Below are positions 47,287 through 55,488 of a DNA stretch of 56,828 bases, one piece after another (the stretch's first letter is position 1; every line of letters begins with the position of its first letter). The notes under the pieces are model-generated. The model did no database searches. It was not told where the DNA came from and saw nothing but the letters and a program-made list of their open reading frames with translations. This DNA comes from Staphylococcus sp. (GTDB lineage: Bacteria > Bacteroidota > Bacteroidia > Bacteroidales > Muribaculaceae): assembly GCA_023665865.1 (NCBI GenBank), contig JAMPDC010000001.1, positions 570,852-627,679 of the forward strand. Direction: 5' to 3'. The translations under genes and the position numbers were made by a program.

Positions 47287-49281
47287 TTATTCTGTTAATA
47301 CTATTATTGTTTCGTCGCCGCAGATGTTGCGGATTTTAAGGCGTAGGGGCTTGGTGTCGGAATGGATGGTACCGTCCCAGAAGTCGGAGGTTTTGCGACC
47401 ATTGATTGTTACGGTACTGTCTTTCTCGATTTTGATTTCAGAATCGCTATGCCAAGGTGCATTTAATTCGGCATTGGTACAGTCAAGGGAAATCATTTCG
47501 ATCGCCTCCAATCCTTCAAGACTTATTTCAATTGGCGTGAACTTCTTTTTTGAGTTTGCCATTGCTTTCTGGTTGAAATCATTTATTTTATGACTCACCC
47601 TGTCACTGTAGAACCGCCTGATTGCAACAGTGAAAATATCAACCATCTTAGTGGTGTCTTCTAAAAGCGTATATTCTACTTCGTCTTGCAAAATTGCATT
47701 GTCGAGCAATTCTTTAAGGTCGCGGAGTTCTACTTCAATGACAGTGTCGTTATTGTCTTTGATGAAGGTGTCTAATTCCTGACGATCAACCATGTCAATA
47801 TAATATACAATGACACGCTTTGTTGTCGGAGGCAATTGTGGCATAGCATCATTGATGATACGGTTGAGAGTCACGATGTCAAGTACTCTTGATGAGGAGT
47901 CCATTAAATCGGGGATATATACCGGTGATGAACCGTAAGTAGAATCTCCTATGCTGCCAATCCACATTGAGCCAATTGAAGCATCGACACGTAACCCAGG
48001 GATAATTCGGGTGATTGCATCTTTGGTCTGAATTGGATTACGATACAGTGTTACTCCATCCTGCACCTTCTTTACGGTAAAACTTGCGCCGCTGGTTTTA
48101 AGACGGTCACGGGCGGTCTGAATACTGTTGATATTTACATCAGCATGAATGAAGTTTCGACCGGATTTAGCTGCTACGGCAGATGTGACACCGCTACCAC
48201 CGAAGAAGTCGGCAACAATCATCCCCTCGTTGCTACTTGCCTTGATTATGCGTTCAAGCAATGCCTCAGGCTTCTGAGTGGCGTAACCCTCCTTTTCTTT
48301 GGCTTGTGAATTTATTGGCTTAATATCAAGCCACATGGATTGAGAAGGCATACCTGGTAATTCATCAAGTGATCGGATACCACCATTTTTTGTAAAATGA
48401 AGTCGACCGTCTCTATCCATCTTCTCCATTGTCTCCAGTGGCATTCTCCATAAAGAACGACATCCCTTGTAAGTATAATCATATCCACCTCCACTAAGAC
48501 CTTTCGCTGTGAGATTTCCACTTTCCCACTTACGACCATCTTTATCGACTTGCGTAAATCGAGCTAAATAAGACTCATCATATGGTTGAAAAATCGTGTT
48601 GAAATTGTAATCTATTTGGGACTTAGTGTAGAAATAAATACAATCAAAATTGTTCCCATAAAATTCAGCATCGCTATGGGCTGTAGCGCGTTTCCATATA
48701 ATCTCATTTCTAAAATTATCTTCTCCGAAGATTTCGTCAAGCAGAATCTTCACATAGTGGCCGATGTGATAGTCAAGATGAACATAAATCGAGGCATTCT
48801 CGCTCATAACGGAGCGGATTGCCATTAGATTCTCGTACATCCAGTTGAGATATTTCTCTTTGTCCCAGATGTCGCCATACATCTTCTCCTCAAAAGCCTT
48901 CAGTTCGTCATCGTCGAGTTCCTGTTGGGCTTGTTTGATAGCTTTGGCCACAAGCGGATTCCGGCGTATATAAACCTTCTTAGCATAGTCGGCACCGCTG
49001 GCAAAGGGTGGGTCAATATATACCAAATCAACTTTTATGCCCTTCTCCTTGAGATAGGCACAAGCTGAGACACATTCTCCGTGAATTATCATATTGTCTG
49101 ACTCAACCTCACCGACACGCTCAATGTCAGTGACTTCATAAAGCGGCATACCACGAACGATACGCTCCGTCACCTTGTCGCTTTCGCGATAACGGAGAAT
49201 GCGTTGGGTGCGCACAAAATTATCGAGAACTGCTTGTCCGGATACCGGGTCGGGGAAATATGGAACATATTTTATAGCCAT
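47287..49281 (-). CDS. Type III restriction-modification methyltransferase (Mod)
   Basis: Mod methylates adenine in one strand of a short asymmetric site and gives the Res-Mod complex its specificity. The 664-residue protein has the catalytic DPPF (90-93, VDLVYIDPPFASGADYAKKV) before the SAM-binding FFGGSG (359-364), the beta-class order typical of Mod. KINSQAKEKEGYATQKPEALL-like residues precede motif I. The region between is the likely target-recognition domain. The C-terminal 300 residues carry the Res-contacting part. The start ATG is at 49279-49281, 7 bases after res. Confidence 0.93.
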   Translation of the reverse strand: MAIKYVPYFPDPVSGQAVLDNFVRTQRILRYRESDKVTERIVRGMPLYEVTDIERVGEVESDNMIIHGECVSACAYLKEKGIKVDLVYIDPPFASGADYAKKVYIRRNPLVAKAIKQAQQELDDDELKAFEEKMYGDIWDKEKYLNWMYENLMAIRSVMSENASIYVHLDYHIGHYVKILLDEIFGEDNFRNEIIWKRATAHSDAEFYGNNFDCIYFYTKSQIDYNFNTIFQPYDESYLARFTQVDKDGRKWESGNLTAKGLSGGGYDYTYKGCRSLWRMPLETMEKMDRDGRLHFTKNGGIRSLDELPGMPSQSMWLDIKPINSQAKEKEGYATQKPEALLERIIKASSNEGMIVADFFGGSGVTSAVAAKSGRNFIHADVNINSIQTARDRLKTSGASFTVKKVQDGVTLYRNPIQTKDAITRIIPGLRVDASIGSMWIGSIGDSTYGSSPVYIPDLMDSSSRVLDIVTLNRIINDAMPQLPPTTKRVIVYYIDMVDRQELDTFIKDNNDTVIEVELRDLKELLDNAILQDEVEYTLLEDTTKMVDIFTVAIRRFYSDRVSHKINDFNQKAMANSKKKFTPIEISLEGLEAIEMISLDCTNAELNAPWHSDSEIKIEKDSTVTINGRKTSDFWDGTIHSDTKPLRLKIRNICGDETIIVLTE

Positions 49282-49288
49282 AGCTGAA

Positions 49289-52138
49289 TCAGTTTTTCAA
49301 GAATGTATTAATTACTGCGATTGTTTTCCGAAGACGAGCTTCTTGGGACATCGTATCTTCGATATAAAGAAATGAAAATCTGTCTCTACCATATTTCTCA
49401 TTATTGAGCCGGATGAACATTTCTTCCATAAATTGCTTGCGCGGTTCAAACTTGGCTGCAAATCCTTCGCCCTTAGTCTCGACAATCACAAGTTTATTGA
49501 TAGAATTATCTTCATTACGGGTGAGCAGAATGAAATCAGGGAAATAATATCCGAGCATTTTCCATGTCCTGCCACGTTTGGCGTAGCACCGAATCTTGAA
49601 ATCGGTGAGCGTATCATCGCCATTGAAATAGAACTCTATACCCGGTTCAGACTTCAAGTGATTGATGACACTTTTGAGATATTCATCTTCCAAATTGCTG
49701 TCAAGATGGTACGGAAGATAATGATAAGTACGGTCGTTAATAGACTGTTCCATTTCGGGAAGCGGCAGATTATTCTCAATCAAATATCTGCGTACTTCTT
49801 CGGAGATTGTTTTTACAGGTTCGCTGTCCTTTCTTACAATTTCAGCGACCTTATCCTGCGAAGGAACGTAGGTGGAATTAGACGGCACTTCGATTGGCGA
49901 ACGTAGAACATTAACTTTAAGCAAAGATGCTTCTTCTGGCACAAGTTCTTCTGTGACGGTGAAACTGCGTTTTGCAACAAACACACAACGGATATCAGTC
50001 CGAACTTTGCGCTGGTCAATGTCAGGGTTGAAAATCTTTGTGCCATCTTCTCTTGTTCCCGTTATCTTTTCAAAGAGGTTTTGAAGTTCATTCTCATATT
50101 TCAAGATTTCAGACAAGCGCAATGTGCCAAAACTCTCTTTGATGATATGGTCAATCCATCCTCGGAAAGTAGCTACATCAACCATGCCGTAGATTGACGC
50201 ACTCTCAGACACCTGATTGTCCGTATCAAAACCTTGTGTGTATATCACAGCCGCGTCCTTCATTGGAATCTGATACCCGTTGATAAATTTTGCAATATCA
50301 ACAACATTTTCAGTTTCAATGGTCTTGTAGTTAATCTGAACTTGATAGAAATCGACAGGTGGTATCTTCAATTTCTCCATACGCGAGTGACGATAGATTG
50401 TCACCAGATTGTCGGGTGACTTACCTCCAAATTCGTGTATGGTCGTATATTGTTGTTCCTGCAATTGCTGATTTAACTTGTCAACATTGAATTTATTGAG
50501 CCAGATTAGAGCAGTCTCTTTTCGGGCATCATCTACTCCACGCAGACAGCGGCAGCTGATCTGAAGCACCATGTTCTGCGGACAAGAATTGCGCTGTGAC
50601 AGAATAACTCCGGTCAGACTTTTGCAGTTCCATCCTTCACGTCCTATGCCTACAAGTAGAATGATACGTTTCTTTGAGATCGGAGAGTCAAGTTGTGCAA
50701 ATTCAAACTGAGCATCCTCAGCCACTGAATAATCTTTATTGCCTTTATGGTATTTCAGGATTGCCTCAGATGGATTGATGCCTAATTCAGCACAAATATT
50801 ACATGCTTCTGGAAAAATTTCCTCCTCGAGTACTTTGATAGAAGGCGAATAGACTGCAATTTTAGCAGATGTGCCATTATGATAGGTCGTAGTAGCATAA
50901 TCCTCAAAGAATTCCTTAAGTCCTTTGCTGATAATCTCTGATGAATCAAGATTGGCATAACGCACTTTCGGTATTTTCAAGAAATTTCCGATACCCTTAA
51001 TCAGAGGATAGTATGTTACGACATTGGCATACTGTGTGCATTTAATGGAGAGTTCGTCTGAAATCTGTATGCGAGTAGCGGGATCCATATTGGGGGTGCC
51101 CGAAAAGCCAAGCACTGAGTTAAAGTTGCTTTGCTCCATCCATTTGTCTACCACCTGTCGCAATTTCTGGTCATCGCTTGCATGATGCACCTCATCTATC
51201 AAAACGCATAATCCGGGAATCTTGCCGATTTGCTCACGTAATTCGTTCGCCTGTCTTGCAGCCTCATACTCCTTACGGTCCTCTTCGCTCAATAATTTTA
51301 GAAGTGAGTTATCAAGATTGGTCTCTTTATCAATCTTGTCAAGAATCACTTTCTCAGCATTAGTTACAGCAACCAAACCCATCAAATCAGGATTTGCTGC
51401 ATGCATACTGATTTTGCGGGCATTCGGATTTTTTACGATATTGCTTTTTGAGGCAGACGAAGTATCCTGCAACCATTCATATTGAATGAGGTTTCGTAAT
51501 TGTGAAGCCACCGGATCCGGAAGAATCCAAGTGGGGTCGAAATTCTGTATATCCCGCAGGCTCGGGACTATCGATGACTTTAATCCCGAAGGCACAAAAA
51601 TTATGAAGTTGTGTGCGAATACAGGATTATCAGGCTCTGACAGGGCAAAATATAGATTGAGATATATCAAAGCTGCCATCAAGTATGTCTTACCAGCACC
51701 CATTGGTATGCTGAATAGATAGTCGGGATAACTTACATTGAAGAACAGTCCTTTAAGAACTTTAGGATAATCAATTGAACGTGGTGCACGTTTTATTTCG
51801 GCAATAATTTTTGGAGAATTAACATTCCCTTTCTCATCTGAGATAGAGGCGTACTCCCACAGCGCCAATGCCGCTGGATTGGACTGCAATTCTTCTCTTG
51901 TAGTCCGATTTATTTCAAGAGTGTCGACATCAGTGGAATTAAACACACCGGAAGCAAACAACTCCCATAATGGGCGGTTTTTACATTCAATCTTAAGAAA
52001 CAAGTATGTCTTTATAGAGTCAATCTGGGCATCACGCATCATGTGCTGCCTTTCAATATAAGATATAAGATCAGAAACGACACAGCCTCGGGAACTGAGC
52101 CATTCATCTCTTTTTCGTTCAATTATCTTATAAAACAT
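49289..52138 (-). CDS. Type III restriction enzyme (Res) helicase-nuclease
   Basis: Res is the ATP-dependent motor and nuclease subunit of type III R-M systems (949 residues). Superfamily II helicase motifs are Walker A GAGKT (147-151), DEVH near 315, GFSGTPNMDP and the C-terminal LVGIGREGWNCKSL with QISCRCLRG. The PD-(D/E)xK nuclease at the C-terminus has Asp868 in PDFILL and Glu887-x-Lys889 in VIVETKG, so cleavage ability looks intact. The ATG is at 52136-52138, 1 base after the XRE gene stop. Gene order res-mod is reversed from the common mod-res order. Confidence 0.93.
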   Translation of the reverse strand: MFYKIIERKRDEWLSSRGCVVSDLISYIERQHMMRDAQIDSIKTYLFLKIECKNRPLWELFASGVFNSTDVDTLEINRTTREELQSNPAALALWEYASISDEKGNVNSPKIIAEIKRAPRSIDYPKVLKGLFFNVSYPDYLFSIPMGAGKTYLMAALIYLNLYFALSEPDNPVFAHNFIIFVPSGLKSSIVPSLRDIQNFDPTWILPDPVASQLRNLIQYEWLQDTSSASKSNIVKNPNARKISMHAANPDLMGLVAVTNAEKVILDKIDKETNLDNSLLKLLSEEDRKEYEAARQANELREQIGKIPGLCVLIDEVHHASDDQKLRQVVDKWMEQSNFNSVLGFSGTPNMDPATRIQISDELSIKCTQYANVVTYYPLIKGIGNFLKIPKVRYANLDSSEIISKGLKEFFEDYATTTYHNGTSAKIAVYSPSIKVLEEEIFPEACNICAELGINPSEAILKYHKGNKDYSVAEDAQFEFAQLDSPISKKRIILLVGIGREGWNCKSLTGVILSQRNSCPQNMVLQISCRCLRGVDDARKETALIWLNKFNVDKLNQQLQEQQYTTIHEFGGKSPDNLVTIYRHSRMEKLKIPPVDFYQVQINYKTIETENVVDIAKFINGYQIPMKDAAVIYTQGFDTDNQVSESASIYGMVDVATFRGWIDHIIKESFGTLRLSEILKYENELQNLFEKITGTREDGTKIFNPDIDQRKVRTDIRCVFVAKRSFTVTEELVPEEASLLKVNVLRSPIEVPSNSTYVPSQDKVAEIVRKDSEPVKTISEEVRRYLIENNLPLPEMEQSINDRTYHYLPYHLDSNLEDEYLKSVINHLKSEPGIEFYFNGDDTLTDFKIRCYAKRGRTWKMLGYYFPDFILLTRNEDNSINKLVIVETKGEGFAAKFEPRKQFMEEMFIRLNNEKYGRDRFSFLYIEDTMSQEARLRKTIAVINTFLKN

Positions 52139-52139
52139 T

Positions 52140-52352
52140 TTACAACTCTATAATTTTACTGTTTATCAAATCATCAACTGTAACTTCCAAAAGCCTGGCA
52201 ATTTTAACAAGGGTAGGTAAATCAGGTTGGGAGCTGTTCGTACACCACTTTGAAACGGTTGAAGGGTTTACTTCCAATTGCTCACATAACCATTTATTCG
52301 TCCTCTTTTTCTCTGCTAAAACTACTTTCAAACGGTTTATATCAGTTTCCAT
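52140..52352 (-). CDS. XRE-family regulator, first gene of the R-M operon
   Basis: This 70-residue protein is almost entirely a Cro/C1-type helix-turn-helix: INRLKVVLAEKKRTNKWLCE, QLEVNPSTVSKWCTNSSQPD (recognition helix STVSKWC) and LPTLVKIARLLEVTVDDLIN. Such small regulators act as controller proteins of R-M operons, delaying restriction until DNA is protected. It is first in the operon, with a strong promoter 26 bases upstream, so self-control of the whole operon is likely. ATG at 52350-52352. Confidence 0.88.
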   Translation of the reverse strand: METDINRLKVVLAEKKRTNKWLCEQLEVNPSTVSKWCTNSSQPDLPTLVKIARLLEVTVDDLINSKIIEL

Positions 52353-52377
52353 GTCAATAAAATTTGTTATCCGTCCA

Positions 52378-52407
52378 CAAATTTAGTGAAAGTTTTTCAC
52401 ATGACAA
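52378..52407 (-). promoter_or_regulatory. Promoter of the island R-M operon
   Basis: On the minus strand TTG (52407-52405) and TAAATTTG (52385-52378) are 19 bases apart, an almost perfect Bacteroidetes promoter. The XRE ATG is 26 bases downstream of the -7 box. Confidence 0.75.
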
Positions 52408-52659
52408 TAAAACCAGTCAAGAATTTTCGGAATTTTCGGGGGTCTTATATTTTTGAAGTCAACATTGACTTTGCAAATTATGTTACCAGGCACTGGAAAC
52501 CGGATTGGTGCCCGATAACCCTTGCAAGTAGAGGGGTGGCAAAACTCCGAAGTCGTTTTGTTCAAAGACTATTTCTCAGGGCAGATTCTTTTTTATTTGG
52601 ATATGGTAACAAAAAAAGCCAATGGGAAGAACGACTTTGGAGTTCTTCCGGGTATATCA

Positions 52660-52714
52660 TGCAAGGGTGGTATGCAGCAAATCTGATTTGATGCTGCATA
52701 CCACATAACTTGCA
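52660..52714. repeat. Large two-part inverted repeat
   Basis: Inner arms 52667-52679 and 52692-52704 pair over 13 bases (GTGGTATGCAGCA / TGCTGCATACCAC) with a 12-base loop. Outer arms TGCAAG (52660-52665) and CTTGCA (52709-52714) add 6 pairs. No T-run follows. It may be a terminator, protein-binding site or nicking-site structure. Confidence 0.6.
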
Positions 52715-53382
52715 ATGAACAGGCGTTAATCAATAAAATAAAGACTCCGATAGAACCTATGGAAAGAAATATTGAGCAATGTTGGGAAACTATATGGAAA
52801 GGTCGGGAAACGACTGAAAATCAGAAAACTTTATTGATTTGATTACAGTTGTATAGGCAGAGACGGATAGATATTGATACCCCCGTAGGTTACTATGGAA
52901 CTTTATATGGAAATAGGTATCAACATCGGTATATAGCCATAGACGTATAACGATATATGCCTATGTCAATCCATAACTCTATATACACATGTATATGGTT
53001 AAGCCTGCAATCTTGATTGCAGCGTATGGTCAAACATGGATATATGATGGTTCAATATGGTGTATTTGAGATGAGCAGGGAACTATGATACAAAATCAGA
53101 TGTTTCTTTTATACAATGGATTAGGTATCCTATCGTTGAATCACATCAATTCATTTATTCAATCATGTGTTTGAACGTTTAATCGATCAAACGTTTAAAC
53201 ATTTCAAGAATCAAATGATTAACTGAATGATGAGTCATTCAAATATACATACAGTCGATTGATTAGTCGATTACTTACATGGCTTTTGATTGCAGGTCCA
53301 GAATTGCAGTCGAGGCGATTATTATATGCGGCCCACGGTCGCGCCACTGAATCCTATTTTCAAATTCTAAACAAAAACATTT

Positions 53383-53694
53383 ATGGATTACGTTATTATC
53401 GAACGTGTCGTTTACGATGCGATCCTGGCACGTGTTGACGAATGTGCCAGAGGGCTGGAGGCTCTGATGAGGCTCTATGCTCCGAGAAATCTTGATGACT
53501 GGGTGGATAATGAGTCGGCCCGATCTATTCTGAAGCATGGTCTGCGCTCCATGCAGACCATGCGTTCATCCGGCAAAATCGGTTACTCTATCATCGACGG
53601 TAAGGTTTTCTATCCGATGAGCGAGATTGACCGTTTGCTGAAACTGTCCTACGTCGAGGATGGCGGACAGATTCCATGTGCTGACGTCGGATGA
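53383..53694 (+). CDS. Small HTH (excisionase-like) protein 1
   Basis: This 103-residue protein is of the MerR/excisionase-like helix-turn-helix kind common beside Bacteroidetes integrases. A helical N-terminus (VDECARGLEALMRLYAPRNL) leads to DDWVDNESARSILKHGLRSM, then QTMRSSGKIGYSIIDGKVFY and PMSEIDRLLKLSY, the pattern of a winged HTH with a short wing. Its end overlaps the next HTH gene by 35 bases. It likely controls excision or island genes; direct function is not shown. Confidence 0.75.
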   Translation: MDYVIIERVVYDAILARVDECARGLEALMRLYAPRNLDDWVDNESARSILKHGLRSMQTMRSSGKIGYSIIDGKVFYPMSEIDRLLKLSYVEDGGQIPCADVG

Positions 53695-53947
53695 GGTCAG
53701 CAGCATCTTATCAAAACTGAGAGGCGTGAGTGATGGCATTGAAATGCTGTCGGAACAGGCCATTCAACCAAGACAATATCTTACGGATACAGAACTGTCA
53801 GCAGAGTTGAAGGTCAGCAAGAAGACACTCGCCAATTATCGGGCGAACGGAGAATTTGGTTACTATGCCTTACCGGGTAAGATTCTCTATGACACCGTAG
53901 AAATAGACGTCTTCTTGCAGAAGCATTATCTGCCGCCATTCCGCTGA
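53660..53947 (+). CDS. Small HTH (excisionase-like) protein 2
   Basis: This 95-residue protein has the same layout as its upstream neighbour: an N-terminal helix (EVSSILSKLRGVSDGIEMLS), then the HTH LTDTELSAELKVSKKTLANY, the wing RANGEFGYYALPGKILYDTV and a final helix EIDVFLQKHYLPPF. This matches the helix_turn_helix_17/excisionase type. It is read in another frame and overlaps gene 1 by 35 bases; the two may be diverged duplicates. It faces the convergent integrase, 54 bases away. Confidence 0.78.
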   Translation: MADRFHVLTSDEVSSILSKLRGVSDGIEMLSEQAIQPRQYLTDTELSAELKVSKKTLANYRANGEFGYYALPGKILYDTVEIDVFLQKHYLPPFR

Positions 53948-54001
53948 AAATTTTCGTCCCTGCCGGAGTTGTTCCGGTCGGGACGAATTTTCATTTGGCC
54001 G

Positions 54002-55232
54002 TCACTTTTGAGAACCGAATTTGGCAGCCAGAGAGCCAATCTGCTCAGCGATGGATTTATCCACCACTTTCGCATAGATTTTTGTGGTGCGTATATCGGA
54101 ATGGCCCAACATTCGGGCGATGACCTCCATCGACACTCCGTTTGCGAGTGCGAGGCAGGCGAAACTATGTCGGGCGATGTGCATTGTTAACGGCTTGTTG
54201 ATGCCGCATATTCCGGCTATCTCACCGAGATATGAATTCATCCGCTGATTGGATATGACCGGGAGCAATACTCCACGAGACTCGCACAGTGGATGGTCCT
54301 TATATTTCTCGGCAATGGCACGTGCCGATTCCAGATAAGGAATGCTGCAAAGATTTTTGGTTTTCTGACGAGCCTTGTGAATCCAGTAGTTGCCTTCTTC
54401 ATCGACTGATACGTGCTCCGGCTTCAATCCCTCAACATCAGAAAATGAAAGACCTGTCAAGGCGCAGAATACGAATATGTCGCGAACCACATTCAGCCGT
54501 TCAAGCGTGAATATCTTGTTCATGATTGTTGACAATTCTTTTTCAGTGAGGAACTGGCGGTTGGTAGCCTTAGCTTGAAAGCGCATCCCTTGGAATGGAT
54601 TTATTTCCATCCATTTATTGTCGAGTGCGAGGACAACAACCTTTTTCAGAATCTTGCAATACTTGTTGGCTGTGTTCTGCTCCAGACCCTTGTCGACTCT
54701 GAGGAAAAGATGGTAATCGCGAACGAAGGCAGTGTCTATGGAAGAGAATGGAAGATCATCTGCATTATACTGTTTCTTTATGAACTCGCCGAGATAACGT
54801 TCTGCACGCTCATTGCGGAGAACGGTGTTCAGCACCACATCTTCCTATAGCGAGTCGCTGACGATACTTTTCGTTCTCCTGCTGAAATACCTCGCGGAGC
54901 ATTTTCGGACGTTCGATGCGTCCGGCGTAAGCGTCAAGTATTGTCTTGGGGTTGATGAGTTTCTTCTCATCAATGAAACGCTGGTGGATTTTCAGAATCC
55001 TTGCGAGGGTGTCATCGAGATAGTCGTTCAGTTCGAGCGACAGGCGGTCGCGCCCGGTGGAGCGTTGACGTTTCTCATTCCACGTCTTAGGATTAACACC
55101 GCGCTTCATGGAGATTTCAAGGAAACGGCCATCAATGGTGACGCGCATATACACCGGCGCATCCCCATTCTTCAACAGCTTCTTTCTCTTGATAAAGAAA
55201 AGGACGCTGAAAGTCGATTTTCTCTGTTGCAT
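54002..55232 (-). pseudogene. Tyrosine integrase of the island, split by a frameshift
   Basis: This is a phage-integrase-family recombinase of the Bacteroidetes type. The N-terminal part begins at the ATG at 55230-55232 (MQQRKSTFSVLFFIKRKKLL; another ATG at 55257-55259) and covers the Arm-binding domain. The frame is lost near 54841, after REVFQQENEKYRQRLAIG, and resumes one frame over as VVLNTVLRNERAERYLGEFI. The catalytic part keeps HIARHSFACLALANG (HxxR) and LGHSDIRTTKIYAKV (Tyr nucleophile); the first Arg site reads TGLSFSDV, as in CTnDOT-like integrases. A one-base gain or two-base loss explains the split; a sequencing error is possible. Confidence 0.85.
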
Positions 55233-55316
55233 GTCAAATAAACATTTAGGGTTCAACATAAGTTTTTCGACAAGATGAGAAAATTGTGTGCAACCACGCC
55301 TGAATCAAATCCTTGC

Positions 55317-55370
55317 GTCCAATCCGTTGGACATTTTCGGCAGAAAATCAAGTCCAACGGACAGTCCAAC
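55317..55370. repeat. GTCCAA repeat cluster and hairpin near the integrase
   Basis: GTCCAA occurs at 55317-55322, 55352-55357 and 55364-55369, plus inverted at 55327-55332. Arms 55323-55332 and 55352-55361 pair over 10 bases, and ATTTTC/GAAAAT (55333-55338 with 55343-55348) adds 6, with a three-base bulge. The cluster lies between integrase and attachment site, where integrase or excisionase sites would be expected. Confidence 0.55.
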
Positions 55371-55416
55371 GCGAAACTCCACATTCTTCCGGATTCTGCG
55401 CTCCGCCCTAAACGCA

Positions 55417-55451
55417 AAGAATCCTGAAAATCATTGATTTTCAGGATTCTT
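55417..55451. terminator. Island-borne hairpin downstream of the tRNA
   Basis: Arms 55417-55433 and 55435-55451 pair perfectly over 17 bases with almost no loop. On the minus strand it lies about 23 bases after the tRNA end and is followed by TGCGTTT. It could replace the terminator that the insertion moved away. Confidence 0.65.
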
Positions 55452-55473
55452 CCACGAATTGCTTTCGTATGTT

Positions 55474-55488
55474 GTGGTCCCACTTGGG
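55474..55488 (-). repeat. Attachment-site copy (tRNA end of island)
   Basis: GTGGTCCCACTTGGG forms the acceptor and T-arm 3' end of the tRNA plus one base. It is identical to 39288-39302. Confidence 0.85.

Larger units (their letters stand above)
52353..53382. other. AT-rich, repeat-filled non-coding region of the island
   Basis: About 1 kb lies between the divergent XRE operon and HTH genes. It contains the operon promoter (52378-52407), a large hairpin (52660-52714), four TATGGAA copies (52758-52764, 52793-52799, 52894-52900, 52906-52912), an 8-base palindrome arm pair (53005-53012 with 53015-53022), TGAATGA/TCATTCA (53224-53241) and two AGTCGATT copies 12 bases apart (53253-53260, 53265-53272). 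A 101-codon open frame at 52386-52691 is not protein-like. It could be an integration, excision or transfer control region. Confidence 0.55.
39288..55488. mobile_element. tRNA-integrated genomic island, about 16.2 kb
   Basis: The island is bounded by 15-base direct repeats at 39288-39302 and 55474-55488, the latter being the 3' end of an intact tRNA gene on the minus strand. The split tyrosine integrase (54002-55232) is next to the tRNA, the classic arrangement. Cargo is an XRE regulator, type III restriction-modification genes, a GHKL/receiver pair, an unknown protein, a second methyltransferase and an AlbA_2 protein. No conjugation or mobilisation gene was seen, so movement would need help from elsewhere. 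The interior is visibly more AT-rich than the flanks, most strongly at 41.1-47.3 kb. Confidence 0.88.

Noticed and set aside
52386-52691. 101-codon plus-strand open frame in the island control region
   Set aside because: It overlaps the R-M operon promoter and half of the large hairpin, and resembles no protein family.
52740-53280. CRISPR array in the repeat-rich island region
   Set aside because: Repeats are only 7-8 bases, irregularly spaced, with no unit of 25-40 bases and no cas genes nearby.
54836-54846. Programmed ribosomal frameshift in the integrase
   Set aside because: No slippery heptamer followed by a clear structure was seen at the break; mutation or sequence error is simpler.
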